A stretch of DNA of 64,000 nt, from positions 36,886,755 through 36,950,754 of the forward strand of contig NC_053048.1 in NCBI RefSeq assembly GCF_003473485.1. The letters are read 5' to 3'. The stretch is from Medicago truncatula (lineage: Eukaryota; Streptophyta; Magnoliopsida; Fabales; Fabaceae). The notes under the pieces are model-generated. The model searched no databases. It was not told the origin of the DNA and saw only the letters and a program-made list of their open reading frames with translations. Of this stretch, positions 1 through 12,300 are shown one piece after another. A program made the position numbers and the translations under genes. How positions within the stretch are numbered: position 1 is the first letter of the stretch; each line of letters begins with the position of its first letter.

Positions 1-160
1 AGAAAATGTAAATGCGGAAATTTCACAATCACGCTTTACTTGTTTGTTATCACTATAGTCATCTTCTAATTAAGCTTGCTCAGTAGTCAGTGTCACCAGA
101 GAATGAAAGCAAAGACTCTATACACGGTTATTTCAGATGGATATGTTTCAAAATAATTCA
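1..160 (-). pseudogene. 3' end of a degenerate F-box-associated gene (copy A)
   Basis: Read on the minus strand, bases about 60-130 match the C-terminal codons of the F-box-associated copies at 1969 and 7931: the serine-leucine-rich end just before the stop, then the same 3' flank (AAGCTTGCTC and the TTGTTATCACTA stretch). No open frame of useful length remains. The rest of this copy appears about 1 kb away at 1186-1465. It is probably a remnant of a tandem F-box array. Confidence 0.55.
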
Positions 161-1185
161 TGCTGTTGATCTGAGATAAGATGAATACTTTGACAAAAGC
201 TTCTATTTGGTTCCTGTCAAGCTGTTTCGACTTTTTAACTGCAATTATGGTTCCTTCCAGTGACATTATTACTTTATATACCGCGCCAACTCTGGTTGTA
301 GCTATCTGTTGCTCTTTGCAGTTCCTCTGCTATAAAAAGTTTTGCCTTTTCTCCTTTTCCATAAGACGAGAATTTATACCGTAAAAAGTAAGTAGCCTCC
401 ATTTTGGTTGAACAGCTTTGCCTTACGAATACTTTCTTTTTCTTTATGTATTGATATAACTTGCACCAATGCTAACACCTGCAAATACACAAACACAAAT
501 TTTCAAATTCATCATTTTGATTTTACCCTGGATAACACACCAATGGCTCCTTCATCATTCATCATTTTGTTTGCTTCATTTTTTTTTTTCGGACTTTTGG
601 TTTTTCCAACTTCACATTTACAACTCCAACCTTTTCCTCATTAGTCATTAATTGTTACTATTGAAAAATAAAATTATACAAATGACATAAAAACTTACAA
701 CTCCTCAAGTATTCTAGCAACTATAATCTTTGAATCTCAGCCATCTGCAATTCGCATTCAATCAATTGTAATATATGGTTCGTCAATCGATTTGCGAACA
801 ATACTGGTTCTGTGTTTTTACGTTTATGATTTTCGAACAATTGTCAGTTGATTTAGTCTACACCACCCAAAAGTCTAACTATTTATTCAGGTTGTTTTCA
901 TTTTTTAAATTATATAAATGTCAACTTCCTCTAAAAAAATGTCAATAAGTAGAACCCCAATTATGTGTCAGCCATGGTGGCTTCAATGAGGTAAGGGATG
1001 ATGCAAGTTAGGAGAGGCTATGAATACTAGGGGTGGTGCAATTACTAGGCTGTTTGAATTTTTTGATCTGTATCATTTTATATGTTATTGCTTTGTTAAT
1101 AATATTAGCAATTTTTTCCTTCTTGAAGTCGTGATAGATGATTTATTGCATTGCTAGCATGATATGAATTCAATTTGATTGGGAT
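161..1185. other. Spacer or insertion splitting F-box copy A
   Basis: About 1 kb of AT-rich sequence without a supported gene. It sits between the 3' remnant (1-160) and the 5' remnant (1186-1465) of the same F-box copy, so it may include an insertion. I see no clear terminal repeats or target-site duplication. Short open frames here have no recognisable product. Confidence 0.4.
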
Positions 1186-1465
1186 CATCATCGCATTTGT
1201 AGGACCCCAAAACTACCAAGTAATCATATGTTAACGGGTTCGTAAGCAAAGGCATACAAAAACACGAGAATATTATGATTGGGATTATTATGATCGAATA
1301 CAATAGTTATAGAAGACCTAGGTATTTGCTGGTAGACTCCGGTGGATGGATTCCATAACTAGAAGCCTTTGTCAGACTGCAAAAAACACAAACCCCCTAC
1401 ACGAACCTCCGATTTGAGGACGATATTGGTGACGCATAAAATCAAGGCTCAGTGAAGCATAAGCA
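1186..1465 (-). pseudogene. 5' part of degenerate F-box-associated copy A
   Basis: On the minus strand this stretch parallels the first third of the copy at 1969-2805. It has the glycine-serine-rich KIRGSCRGF-like region near 1400-1420, the WNPSTG-like region near 1345-1365 and the 'YLVVLGSY'-like stretch near 1195-1225. Frames are broken and no F-box domain precedes it. Confidence 0.55.
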
Positions 1466-1968
1466 GAATGATCCTTAAGAGATGCATCAAAATCTATGGA
1501 TAGGATTCCCTAAGAACTAATTAGAATGCTTTTTTAAAAGAGAAACCAAATGGGTTAGAAGCATTTAAAAAAGCAACAAAATTCCTCACGTATCTACTAT
1601 GTTGATGAGTCAGAAATTGATGGAAAATCAGCCAAGCATTCAGCGATGAAACAACACAATCATGGAAGTAAGCACAATAAGAGGGTAAGACAATGGAAGT
1701 AAAACAATTGCTAATAATAAGACAACAATAATACATAAATACCGCAAAAGATAAAACATAACGAAATAAAATAAAGATGCTGAAGTTCATGTACCAATTC
1801 TACTCTTAATAGTTATGTCTTGCATATCCTTCAATTTTAAATAAGATAAAACATATCACTTCTCATGCTTCATGATAGCAATCGTTCATAATACAAGATT
1901 AAGAAAATGGTGAATGTGGTAATTTCACAATCACATTCTTCCTCTGTTTGTTATCACTAGTCAACTTC
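1466..1968. other. Duplicated 3' flank of the F-box copies
   Basis: No gene is supported here. Bases about 1690-1968 are clearly similar to 7640-7930, the 3' flank of F-box copy C; both share an AAAATAAAGATGCTGAAGTT stretch. The duplication that made the F-box copies therefore carried at least 250 bp of downstream DNA. Confidence 0.6.
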
Positions 1969-2850
1969 TTAAGCTTGCTCGCCGCCACCAGGGAGTGAAA
2001 GCAAAGACTCTGTATACGACTTTGTATGCACCGCTATTTGAGATCTTACAAAGTAACAATCACCACGGGAGTGATGCTCTAGCAGCTGTCCTTTGTCATT
2101 AAACTTCACGAATCCACCCCTACAATCAGTTCCAACTATATCACCGAATTTTGTAAAGGATATTGGGGAAAAGTGCGGAGCAGGATGCATAGAAAAAACA
2201 AGAGTTCGAGTCCAACAGGAATCCATTGCGTATTCATGCATCACCCGTATCTTAACTGCATCCATCTCAAGAATCCATAAACTGATAAGTCCACCAAATA
2301 CTAACAAATCATAATCTACAGGAGAGTAATCGGTATAAAAATCATTTGGAAGAGCTATTTCTGACATTGTCGCTTCCTTTAAATCAAAGGCAACAATAAC
2401 ATCCTTGTTGGTCTCATGATTATGAACCAGCCAATGAATAGTCCCATTCAAGAACAACCCAACTCTGGGCCATCCGTTAGAGCGAGCAGTATTCCTATAA
2501 GGCAAATGAGAATCAAACTCAATTTCCTCCCACTTATTAGCTCTCAATGGGAAAATCTCCAAGTCAATTGAATTAGTATTACTGTAATTGTATTTGTAGG
2601 ACCCCAAAAGTACTATGTAATTATCACTTGACAGGTCGTATCCGAAACCAAAGAGCAACTTGAAATAATTGTTATTAGAATTGGACACAAGTATTTGTTC
2701 GTGGAAACCAGTGGATGGATTCCAAAGGTAGAGGCATGTGTTACAGTCCAATAATAGAAACCCTCTACACGAACCTCTAATTTTAGGATAAGATCGGTGA
2801 GGCAAAAAACCAAGGTGTAGTGAATGATAAGCAGAATTATCATTGACAGT
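1969..2850 (-). pseudogene. F-box-associated (FBA) domain gene lacking its F-box (copy B)
   Basis: An open frame of about 278 codons from 2805 to 1969 matches the substrate-binding FBA/kelch-like half of plant F-box proteins. Visible are KIRGSCRGFLLLD, LYLWNPSTG, FGYDLSSDNY, VGLFLNGTIHWLV, VIVAFDLKEATMSEIALP and FGDIVGTDCRGG. F-box proteins of this family are substrate receptors of SCF ubiquitin ligases. The N-terminal F-box that binds SKP1 is missing. The frame can be followed upstream to about 2850, where an in-frame TAA stops it, and no in-frame ATG precedes the conserved region. Nearest neighbour: copy C at 7931 has the same order and orientation. I read it as a truncated pseudogene; a spliced upstream F-box exon cannot be excluded, but none is visible. 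Confidence 0.75.
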
Positions 2851-2989
2851 TCTAATTTAATATCTAAGAAAATTAAATACACTTTTATTCCATAAGAAAA
2901 TTGATAGTTCTAATTTAAGCATGCAACTAATGACATATTTCATGAGTCTGCATCCTTTTAAAACGCAACATTGATACAAATTACCATGC

Positions 2990-4290
2990 AACATTCACCT
3001 ACAAGATTTTTCTACAGCTTGGAACATGTTTTGAACAGGGTTATTTAACAGAAAATACTTTTTTCGAACCTTCAAGTTGGCTCGACGATCGTTGGATATA
3101 GTCTCTTCGGAAGATTTGTCGCTGTCAATAACAATCAAGTCGTCTTGTTTGCTGACATGATGTTCCAGAGACTTGTTCATTTTCAGCATCCATTATTTTC
3201 TTCTTGAGTAGGTTGAATAGTGAGAAAGATTGGACATATGTTTTGGTTGATTACTTTTAGTTTGTTTCACAATCATTCTTTCAACCAACACCATGCAACC
3301 ACCTCGCTGAGATTGAGTAATACTAAGGCAGACATCATCAATAGCCTTTCATCCCGAAATCATCTGGTTATTCAAGATATAAATAATGGACAGGCCTGAC
3401 ATCTTTGTAAATTATGAAAATTATCATCCTTAAAGTCAGATGTAAAAACATCATCCTTTTGTACCTTTGTATTGCTGGAGTTTAAAAATTCCAATTGAGT
3501 AACTTGATTTTCGACAATATCAGATCTACTGCTCGTAGAGTTAGATTTGGCACCAAGAAGAGAATGCTTGTCAGCACCAATGTTCAATTCAACAGTGTGC
3601 TCTTCTTTACCTCATGAACCATTTAAACAAATGCGAAAATGAATGTAAAAGCTGTCCAAAGAAATATTTATCATCAATCACAACTTCATGATTATAGAAC
3701 AAAGCATCAGATTTACTATCATTTTCACATTAAAGATTAAGTGAACGATAATAAATGCAGAGTTAGGAGACAGGTCAAACTGAGGTTGGTTCCTTCCACT
3801 TTTCCTTATGTCATTGCACAGAACATTTTGAACAGCTTCGTGTCAGTTTTCACTATGTCCCCATGGTGCAGTCTCACTGGAGGTCTATTATCACTTATTA
3901 AATAATACTTACCAAAGAAAGCCTCACAACATGTCAGGCTTCGAAGGGTCGGATTAACTATGCTTTTGTGAAAACATTGCAATCGATGTCGAACTCAAAT
4001 TTGATCAACGAAACTGGTCAAACTGAGGTTGGTTCCCTCCACTTTTCTTCATTTTGAACAGTTTCTTTCGCAGAGGGTTGGGATTCCTTAAGTTCTTGGT
4101 CAGCAGGATAGAGATATCTAGAATCAACATTGATAGAAGTTCCTGGGCAATTCTTACCAAGATTCTAGATTCTGTATTATCAGAGAACTCTGGCTTGGAA
4201 CTTTTGTTCCAGCCATTTGAGTGTCCGTTTTCACTATGTTATCCCCGTGAAGCAGTTTCTCACCCACATGTGTCAAACTGTTAGAATGAA
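2990..4290 (-). pseudogene. Truncated duplicate of the CHR4-tail gene
   Basis: Pieces of the gene at 9343-13758 recur in the same order. Bases 2995-3192 copy its last codons ([26 protein letters not shown]). About 3300-3385 copies the start of its last exon, and 3420-3590 copies the exon at 10873-11030 ([20 protein letters not shown]). About 3770-3900 and 4012-4290 are two partial copies of the exon at 11549-11859. Roughly 1 kb of the last exon, including the SANT-like domain, is deleted between 3235 and 3300. The normal stop codon reads CGA here, so the frame runs on. This is a decayed duplicate. Confidence 0.8.
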
Positions 4291-4684
4291 TACATTCATA
4301 TGTAATTATTTTCACTACCAACTAATATGATTTTCGATTAGATTTATAACATGTAAAAACTTAGTCATAAAATCAAAAACTGCTATGATTCACATGAGGT
4401 ATGTAATAATCAAATTAATCATAGACGCTAGATTTGAAACTTTTTCATTAACTCATTCTCTTATTGACTTTGAACCTAATCAGATTCCATGATCAAGATT
4501 TGCATCCCAAGCAGGCAGGTCGATTGGTCAGCTATGGGACACCGAAGGAGTACTAACCTCTCAAGCATGGACACCGAAGGACCCATACGACACATGTCAT
4601 ACAAGTGTGCCAAATTATTATTATTTTCTTTGCTTGAACACACTTTTACACTCCTTAAACTTGATAATATCATTTTTTTAAAAA
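4291..4684. other. Spacer with duplicated intron sequence
   Basis: No gene. Bases about 4285-4400 still resemble the intron at 11860-11966 of the intact gene. After that the similarity fades before the TIR element begins. Confidence 0.45.
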
Positions 4685-6010
4685 GGCTTAAATATGTATT
4701 CAATCCCTGCAATTAGGGATCGTTTAAAAATTGTCCATATATTTGTTAATCCTTGCAATTTGCCCTCCCAAGGTTTAATCACTTAAAAATTGATCCCTCA
4801 ACCCAGTTAATCAGTGCCACGTCACTGATTAGCTGATGTAACTTGCAAAAAGACCAAAATACCCTTGGCATCATCTTCTCCCTTTTCCCTCTCGTTTGCT
4901 TGCAGTCTTCTCCCAGCAACACAATTTTACCAAATCCATGTTCCCCCACTTTCATCAAACAAACAATAGCATGAAACTAAATAAAAATATCATCATATCA
5001 TATCATATAAAATTTCAATACATGATTCAAGATTAATTGCATAAACAAGTTCTCTGTTGCAAAAAAAAAAAAAAAAAAAAAAAGATAACAATTAATAAAT
5101 TTCCTTAGCACCATGTATGCAACACCATTGCCTTATCTCTCTTTCTTCATCAAAATTGTTTTTTTTTTCTTTCAAAAAATCAAAAGAAAAAAAATTAAAA
5201 TCATCCACGATTGATTGAACGAATCTGCTTGAATGGTTTTTTTTTTTTTTCAATACCCTTCAATCTGCACAGATCTGCTTCCGATCTTCACAGCTGCCTC
5301 TGCGGTGATTAAACGGAGACTACGACGGTTGTTGAAATCATCCACGACGGCACGACCACGCATGGGATAAGAACCGAAGAGAAGGTGGGTTGGACACGTG
5401 ATTCAGCGGAGATGATGGCGGTGGTGAACAGTAGCAATGCTGTGTTGTTGGTGTGGTAGGAGGTGAGTGGTGGCGGCCAGAGTTGATGGTGAGGTGGTTA
5501 TTGCAACGGCCGGAGATGAAACTGCTACTGGAGATGAACGGTGCTGTCAAAATCCATCTTCATCCCCACTAGATCTGCGAAAATATTGATCAATGATGAA
5601 TTCTGATTTTTACTTCTTGATAATAGTAGAATTTGTTTTGGTTTTTAGGTGAAAGGAGAACAAAGGGATTGAAAATTGAAATTGTAGTGTGAAATTTTGA
5701 TGTGAAATCTTGAAGAGAGTATTTTTTTATTAAGAAGATTAAATGCATCTGGGAGTGAAGAGATGAAGAAGGTTTATGTGAGGAGGAAGAAGTGAAGAAG
5801 TGAAGATGATGAATTTGAGGGCATATTGGTCCGTTCACATGAAATAAGTTAATTAGAACTGCCACGTCAGCTAATCAGTGACGTGGCAGTAATTAAATGG
5901 GCTCAGGGATCAAATTTTAAGTGATTAAACTTTGGGAGGGTAAATTGCAAGAATTAACGAATATAGGGACCATTTTTTAAACGACCCTTAATTGCAAGGA
6001 TTAAATACAT
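4685..6010. mobile_element. Non-autonomous TIR element 1 (about 1.3 kb)
   Basis: Both ends carry a long imperfect inverted repeat. TATGTATTCAATCCCTGCAA on the left pairs with TTGCAAGGATTAAATACATA on the right, and the similarity extends about 170 bp inward to GCCACGTCA-type sequences at 4817 and 5861. No transposase is visible. The interior (about 4860-5820) is more GC-rich in parts, with homopolymer runs. The right end looks truncated where element 2 begins, so no target duplication can be assigned. Probably a MULE-like or similar DNA transposon derivative. Confidence 0.65.
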
Positions 6011-7085
6011 AATGTTTTTCATCTCTAATATAATATAGGTTATTTTCGATTTTCGCCCTTAAAAAAATTTTGGTTTGGTTTCCGTTGTAAGAAGAAAAAA
6101 AATTCGGAAAACCCCCTTCCCCATCCAACTCAGCAGATTCATTAATATTAATTTAAAAATAAACAATTATTTAAAATTAATTTTTGAAAATAAAAAAATT
6201 GTAAATATTAGAAAAAAATTCTTTTTTTTTACGGATTTTTTTTTTAAATTCTGGAAATATTTTTTATTAACAAAACTTTTTTGTATAAAAAAAAACCAAC
6301 TATTTAATTTTGAAAGAAAAATCTGAACTTTTTCGAATTATTTTAGAAAATTTTGAAATACATTAAGTTCCATAGAATTTTTTTATAAGATTTTGTGATT
6401 TCAGCCTCCTCTAAGGAAGATCTTAATTCTAGGAAAAATTGAATTTCCATGATGATGGCAAAAATGGAAAAATCGTAATAATTTCGTAAAAAAAATAAAA
6501 GAATTTTTTTCCAATATTTTAATTTAGAAAAAGATTTTTTTTATAAAAATTATGGAATAAAATTTTCCAAAAAAAAATTTGAATTTGTATCCAGAATTTT
6601 TTAATTTCGAATAAAATCTGATTATATTTTCTGATTTTTTAAATTTTTGGAAAAAAAATCTAAATACAAAAAAAAATATTGGTAATAATTTTTTTTTCTT
6701 CAGAAAACAACTTATTAGATTCCACAAAAATCTTCTTAATTTCATAAAAAAACAAATTTTTTAAATTTCGAAAAAAAATCTTTATGTTTTTTCAATTTTT
6801 TTATTTTAGAAAAAATCTTTTTTTTTTTCGATTTTTTAAATTTTTTGGAAAAAATTTGAATATTTTTTTTATTTTTAAAAATAAAATCTGATGTGGAAAT
6901 GTTTTTTTTATATGTGGCCAATTAAAAAAATGCCAACTCAGCGCCACATAAGCGAATCTGTTGAGTTGGATGGGGAGGGGGTTTTCCGAAAAAAAAAATT
7001 ACGAGGACGAAAACCTAACCAAAAATTTTATAGGGACGAAAACTGGAAATGGTCTATATTACAGAGGTGAAAAACACTATTAATC
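6011..7085. mobile_element. Non-autonomous TIR element 2 (about 1.07 kb)
   Basis: Inverted ends: a left AATGTTTTTCATCTC matches the complement of GGTGAAAAACACTATT on the right. Further in, GGAAAACCCCCTTCCCCATCC (left) mirrors GGATGGGGAGGGGGTTTTCC (right), and CAACTCAGCAGATTC mirrors GAATCTGTTGAGTTG. The interior is extremely AT-rich with T and A runs and has no coding capacity. A separate terminal fragment of the same family lies at 42706-42822. Confidence 0.7.
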
Positions 7086-7640
7086 ATTTTTTTTAACTTT
7101 TTAGTATAGTACAATAGATGGTTGAATCAAGCTACGAAGCACGGACTCCGACACAGAAAGCCGACACAACACGAACTCGTCAACTTTAAAAAATGTAGGG
7201 CACCGACACATACATATAATTAAATAAAATACGAAAAATTATCTATAAAAGATCTAAATTGAGGAAGTAAAATATATATGTGCATCTAAATTGTGCAATT
7301 CGGTACACTTCATAAAAAAAGTTCTTAAAACAAAATATGGAAATTTTCCACCTCATTTGCCTATCCAAAATCTTGGAGGTTGAGGGTTCAAACCCTAAAA
7401 ACTAACATAACACACAAACATTTTAGCATTTGCCTATCCAAAAACAAAATATCAAAAGTTATTTTAGCAGTGCCAAAATATACTTCAGTCTGTTTTGTAC
7501 ACAAGACTGTTTTAATTCTTATATCCTCTAAGCTATATATCTAATATCAGCATCACTACATCCACTTGGAATAAGCAATGAACAACACAAAACCATGTAG
7601 AATAATGGATGGAAGAACAATATGGGAAAGGGTGCAGGGG
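7086..7640. other. Spacer with a degenerate GTGTC-family repeat
   Basis: No gene. Around 7130-7210 is a CGACAC-rich stretch of a small repeat family also seen near 21338, 38336 and 54205. An inverted tRNA-like TTCAAACCCT motif occurs near 7388. Nothing else is recognised. Confidence 0.4.
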
Positions 7641-7930
7641 ACAAAGGAAGAAAGCAAATTGCTAATATTAATGCAACAATAATATATAAAATATCGTAAA
7701 AGATTAAACATAATAAAATAAAATAAAGATGCTGAAGTTCAAGTACCAACTCTAATCTTGATTGTGTTATGTCTTGCAAATCCATCAATTTTGAATAAGA
7801 TAAAAATATCATTTTTTTCATGCTTCATGATAGCAAGAGTTCATAATGCAAAATAGATAAACATTAAGAAATGGTAAATGTGAATATTTCACAATCACAT
7901 TCTTCATGTTTGTTATCATTAGTCATCTTC

Positions 7931-8760
7931 TTAAGCTTCATCAGTGCCGCTAGGGAATGAAAGAAGAGACTCTGTATACACCGCCATTTGGGATCTTTCT
8001 GAAAAACAAATATGATAGGAGTCATGCTCTAGCAGGTGTCCTTTATTATTAAACTTCTTCAATCCACGTTCATGATCAACTATTCCAACTATATCACCGC
8101 AATTTGTAAAGGATATTAGGGAAAAATGATTGTCTTGAGGAGCCGGATGCATAGAGAAAGTCCAAGATGAATGCACTGTGTATTCTTGCATCACCCATAT
8201 CTTAACTGTAACAACATCTGAAACCCATACACTAATTAGTCCATTAAGTACCAATATATCAAAATCTAGAGGAGAAACATACCAAATATCAAAATCATTT
8301 GGAAGAGTTATCTCTGACATTGTCATTTCCTTTAAATTAAAGGCTATAATAACATCCCTTCTTGTCTCATAATTATAAACCAGCCAATGAATAGCCCCAT
8401 TCAAGAACAACCCGACTCTGGTGAGACCATTTTCAGAGTGGGTAATACTCTCATAAGGCAAATGAGAAGCAACCTGAATTTGTTTTCAGCTAATAGCTCT
8501 CAATGAGAAAATCCCCAAGTCAAGTGAACTAGATATCCGATCATAGCCATCATCGCATTCATAGGACCCTAAAACTACCAAGTAATCATCAGTTGATGGT
8601 TCATATGCCAAGCCATACAAAAAATTGAGAAGATAATCACTGTCGGCATCATTACCGGCAATAGTTATAGGAGAGAGAGGTATTTGTTTATTGACACCAG
8701 TGGATGGATTCCATAGGTAGAGGCATTTGTAAACGTCCAATAATAGAAACCCTCTACAAA
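7931..8760 (-). pseudogene. F-box-associated gene with one in-frame nonsense codon (copy C)
   Basis: Two open stretches, 8740-8489 and 8485-7931, lie in the same frame. They are separated by a single TGA (8486-8488) exactly where copy B has the tryptophan of ANKWEEIEF, so a TGG to TGA change explains the break. Visible family features are CLYLWNPSTG, VVLGSYECDD, VGLFLNGAIHWLVYN and NLKEMTMSEITLPNDF. As in copy B, the F-box itself is missing and no in-frame ATG precedes the conserved part. It lies about 580 bp downstream of the stop of the CHR4-tail gene on the same strand, the arrangement seen in the 1969-4290 block. Confidence 0.8.
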
Positions 8761-9342
8761 ACCCTAAAACTACCTATTGTTTTTACTTTTTACTTTTTTC
8801 ACTCAATAGAATAGAATGATTATACATTAGCAGAAATGCAGAATAAACCAAAGTTTTCCATTTGCTATAAATATGACCGATATAGAGATTATAAAGCTTG
8901 TACAATACTTACCTTACCCGGTTTTATCGAGTTAAACTCAAAATCTAATGTGATATCAAAGTCTATCATACTCCCTGTATTATTTATGCATCATGCCCAA
9001 TAGCCTTGAGCATGAGTGCATTGAAAAATTCAATGCACTCACATTAACAAATTTTTGAAGGCCTGTTTCAGCTCAAAACCTACCAAACACAATAATGAAA
9101 CACTGCATTTTTTTCCAAATAAATACTAACCATTTATGAAAAGTCAAATAAATATAACCATTTGAAATCCCTAAATGATTCAGTTAAACATTAAATTAAT
9201 ATTCATTTGGCATAAAGTCATAACAGCTCCTAAGTTTTTATAAATTGGTAATCTACAAAACCATGCAACATTCACCTACAACAATTTTCTACAGCTCACT
9301 ACATATGTTTTGAACAGGATTGTCTAACAGAACATACATTCT
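8761..9342. other. Spacer and 3' region of the CHR4-tail gene
   Basis: No coding sequence is supported. The first bases still belong to the F-box fragment. The part near 9240-9342 is probably 3' UTR of the minus-strand gene and is duplicated at about 2960-2995 (ACATTCACCTACAA is shared). Confidence 0.4.
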
Positions 9343-12300
9343 TCAAATCTTCAAGCTGGCACGGTGATCGTCAGATATAGTCTCTTCGGAAGATGTGTCG
9401 CTGTCAATAACAATCAAATTGTCTTGTTTGCTGACATGATGTTCAAGAGACTTGTTCATTTTCAGCGTCCCATATTTTCTTCTTGAATAGGTTGAATAGT
9501 GAGAAGCATTTGAGATATGTACCTCATTTGTCTTCAAACCAGTCAAATGATTTTGAGGCAGAAAGCCTGACTTACCACCAGCATCAAAGCAATGCTCTGC
9601 AGACAGATTTGGCTCTACAGACATTGGAGGAGTATTGATTGCTTCTCTGAGCCATTGTGGCAGATTATTCTTTGCAGTCGAACAATTAAATGGATAATCA
9701 TTTGAATAAGAATTTTCCCTAGAAATACTCGAGCTTCCTGGAGAACTGAAAAATCCTAATTCAAACTTATCTATGTTGTTGTTGTAAGAAGCTCTACCAG
9801 AATGAATATTTGGCGCAAGACCACGTACAGTGGTGTTACTTTGAAGAAATGACCTCGCAAGAGATTTCTTCAAGGGGTTGCTTTCCCTGTAAGAAAATGC
9901 ATCTTCAGGTGATAAAGTAGTCTCCTCCATAGTATTTTGTCTCCAAGTACCTGATTTTGGATCTAAGAAGCAAGTGTTTCCTTGCAACGCTGCCGCCGCC
10001 ACCGCTCTTTCTGTATTTGGATGCATGAAGTGTGGAACACTATCTTTCAAAAGTTTAAGTTGTTCCTCCTCCCATCTCTCAGCAAGGTCCCATGGTACCC
10101 TTAATGGTGAAAACCGCAATCTAGGATCCCTGAGCATAGCATCCCAATTGCCCCTACCATGTCTTCTCACACCAATCCAGAGAAAATCCAACTCCTCTTC
10201 AGACCACATTATAGGGTGCGGCTTGTAATTTTCCTGAAATTTTCCTCTTTCATTTGAAGCTCTTGTTTTGCTTACAATGTTGTCAAGTACTGCCTTGTGC
10301 CGGAGATGCAATGGTTTCCGGTTCGTTGAAGACTGACACAATCCATCTTGGACAATATCTCTAGTTCCAGAGGTTAAATTAAACAAAGGCAGTGTAGACA
10401 AACAACCTCTAGTCTCATGCTCCACAGGTAGAGATAAACCCAAAGAAAGAGAAACAGTTGGCATTTGTTCTGACTGAGATTGAGTAATACTTGAGCAGAC
10501 ATCATCGATAGTCTTTCCTTCTGAAATCACCTGAGGGGCGGAGAACAACATATCAATAATGGACAATGCCATCATCTTGGAGATGCAACATATAACATGA
10601 ATTCATAGTTGATATTCATAAATACCCTTATGAAAAAAGAAAGAAAAAAAGACATTTAGAAAGTCTTAGTAAAACATATTTCCAGTTAGGGGGTAAAATG
10701 TATTATCCAGTTGGTCTTGGATTAACCATTACATTGACCATTGATTCCAACTTTTGTTTATTACCCCTAATCCGGAAATGTTTAACAGGATTCCCTGCAT
10801 GATAATTTGCTTTTTCTAAAATATGAAAAATGTAACCCTTGAAGTCAGGGAAGTAAAAGCATCTTTGTGTACCTTCGTATTGCTGGAGTTTAAAAATGCC
10901 AGTTGAGTAACTTGATTTTCAACAATGACAGATCTACTGCTTGTAGAGTCAGATTTGGCTAAAAGAGTTCTCATCGCCAAGGGAAGGGAATGCTTGTCAG
11001 AGCCAAGGTTCACTTCAACAGTGTTCTCTTCTGTATCACATGCAAAATGCTATATGAACTCTTCAAAGAAATGCAATTATGGATGTAAAAGCATTCAAGA
11101 AAAATATTTATCACCAATCAAAACTTCATAACAAAACACCAGATTCATTGTTTGCACGTTAAAAGTTAAGACCATGTTTGGATAAACAACTCAATTAAAT
11201 GCTTATAGCATAAGCGCTTATCATAAGTGTTTATGTATAAGCTATTTTTACAACAAAAGATAAAATAAAGTCAACTTGTTTTCGTATAAGCTTTAAGCTG
11301 ATTTCACAAGTTATCTTGAAGAGGGTATGGAAATAAACTTATAACAGATTATAGACATGTCATAAGCTGTTTCCATAAGCTTTCTCAAACAATCATCCTG
11401 GAGAGCACATGGAAATAAACCGAAAACAGATTATAGACATGTCATAAGCAGTTTCCATAAGCTTTCTCAAGCAAGCTAACACAAGCGCTATGTCAGTAGA
11501 TAAGCTCAAATAAGTTAATTCAAACAGACTTTGAATGCTTAGTAATACCTGCAGAGTCAGCAGGCAGGACAAACTGAGGTTGGTGCCCTCCACTTTTCTT
11601 CATGTCATTGCTTGGAACATTTTGAATGGCTTTTTTCACAGAGGGTTGCAACTCTTCTAGTTCTTGGTCAGCAGTTGTGGAAGCATGACAGAGATCTCTA
11701 GAATCAACATTGACAGGGATTCCTTCGCAATCCTTATCAACATGTTCGGCTTCCTTGTGCATCAGAGAATTCTGGCTTGGAACTTCTGTTCCAGACATAT
11801 GGGGGTCCGTTTTCACTATGTCTTCCCCATGACCCGGTTGCTCTCCCACTTGTGTCATACTGTTAGAACAAATACATTTATATGCAATCATTTTCAAGAC
11901 CAACAAATGATTTTCTATGACATTATAATATTTAAAAACTTAGTTTATGAGTTTGATGGAATATACCAGGTTTCAGAAACAACTCCACTAGTACCTGGAG
12001 TGTCAGCATTTCTCACCTGACAAAAAATCAAAAACTACAGTTAAGCTATCTATCTCATATCAGCATCACTACATTTAATGAAGATTTAAAAACAAACAAT
12101 TATACATAAATAAACAAAACCATGGATAATAAATACTTAGACTATCAACCCAATAATGTCGCAACAGAAGTCAACACATTCCTTTTGACAGCATGAGATT
12201 CTCTACACCCAAACTACATGTTCCAAACTTACACTTGCCCTAGAGTTGGTAAATAAAGGAGCTGAAACCTTTTAAGCGGATAATATGTTGTCTAAAATTT

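Noticed and set aside
5338..5865. Minus-strand frames inside TIR element 1 as a captured gene
   Set aside because: Pro/Ser/His-rich low-complexity translation without a domain; no parent gene could be named.
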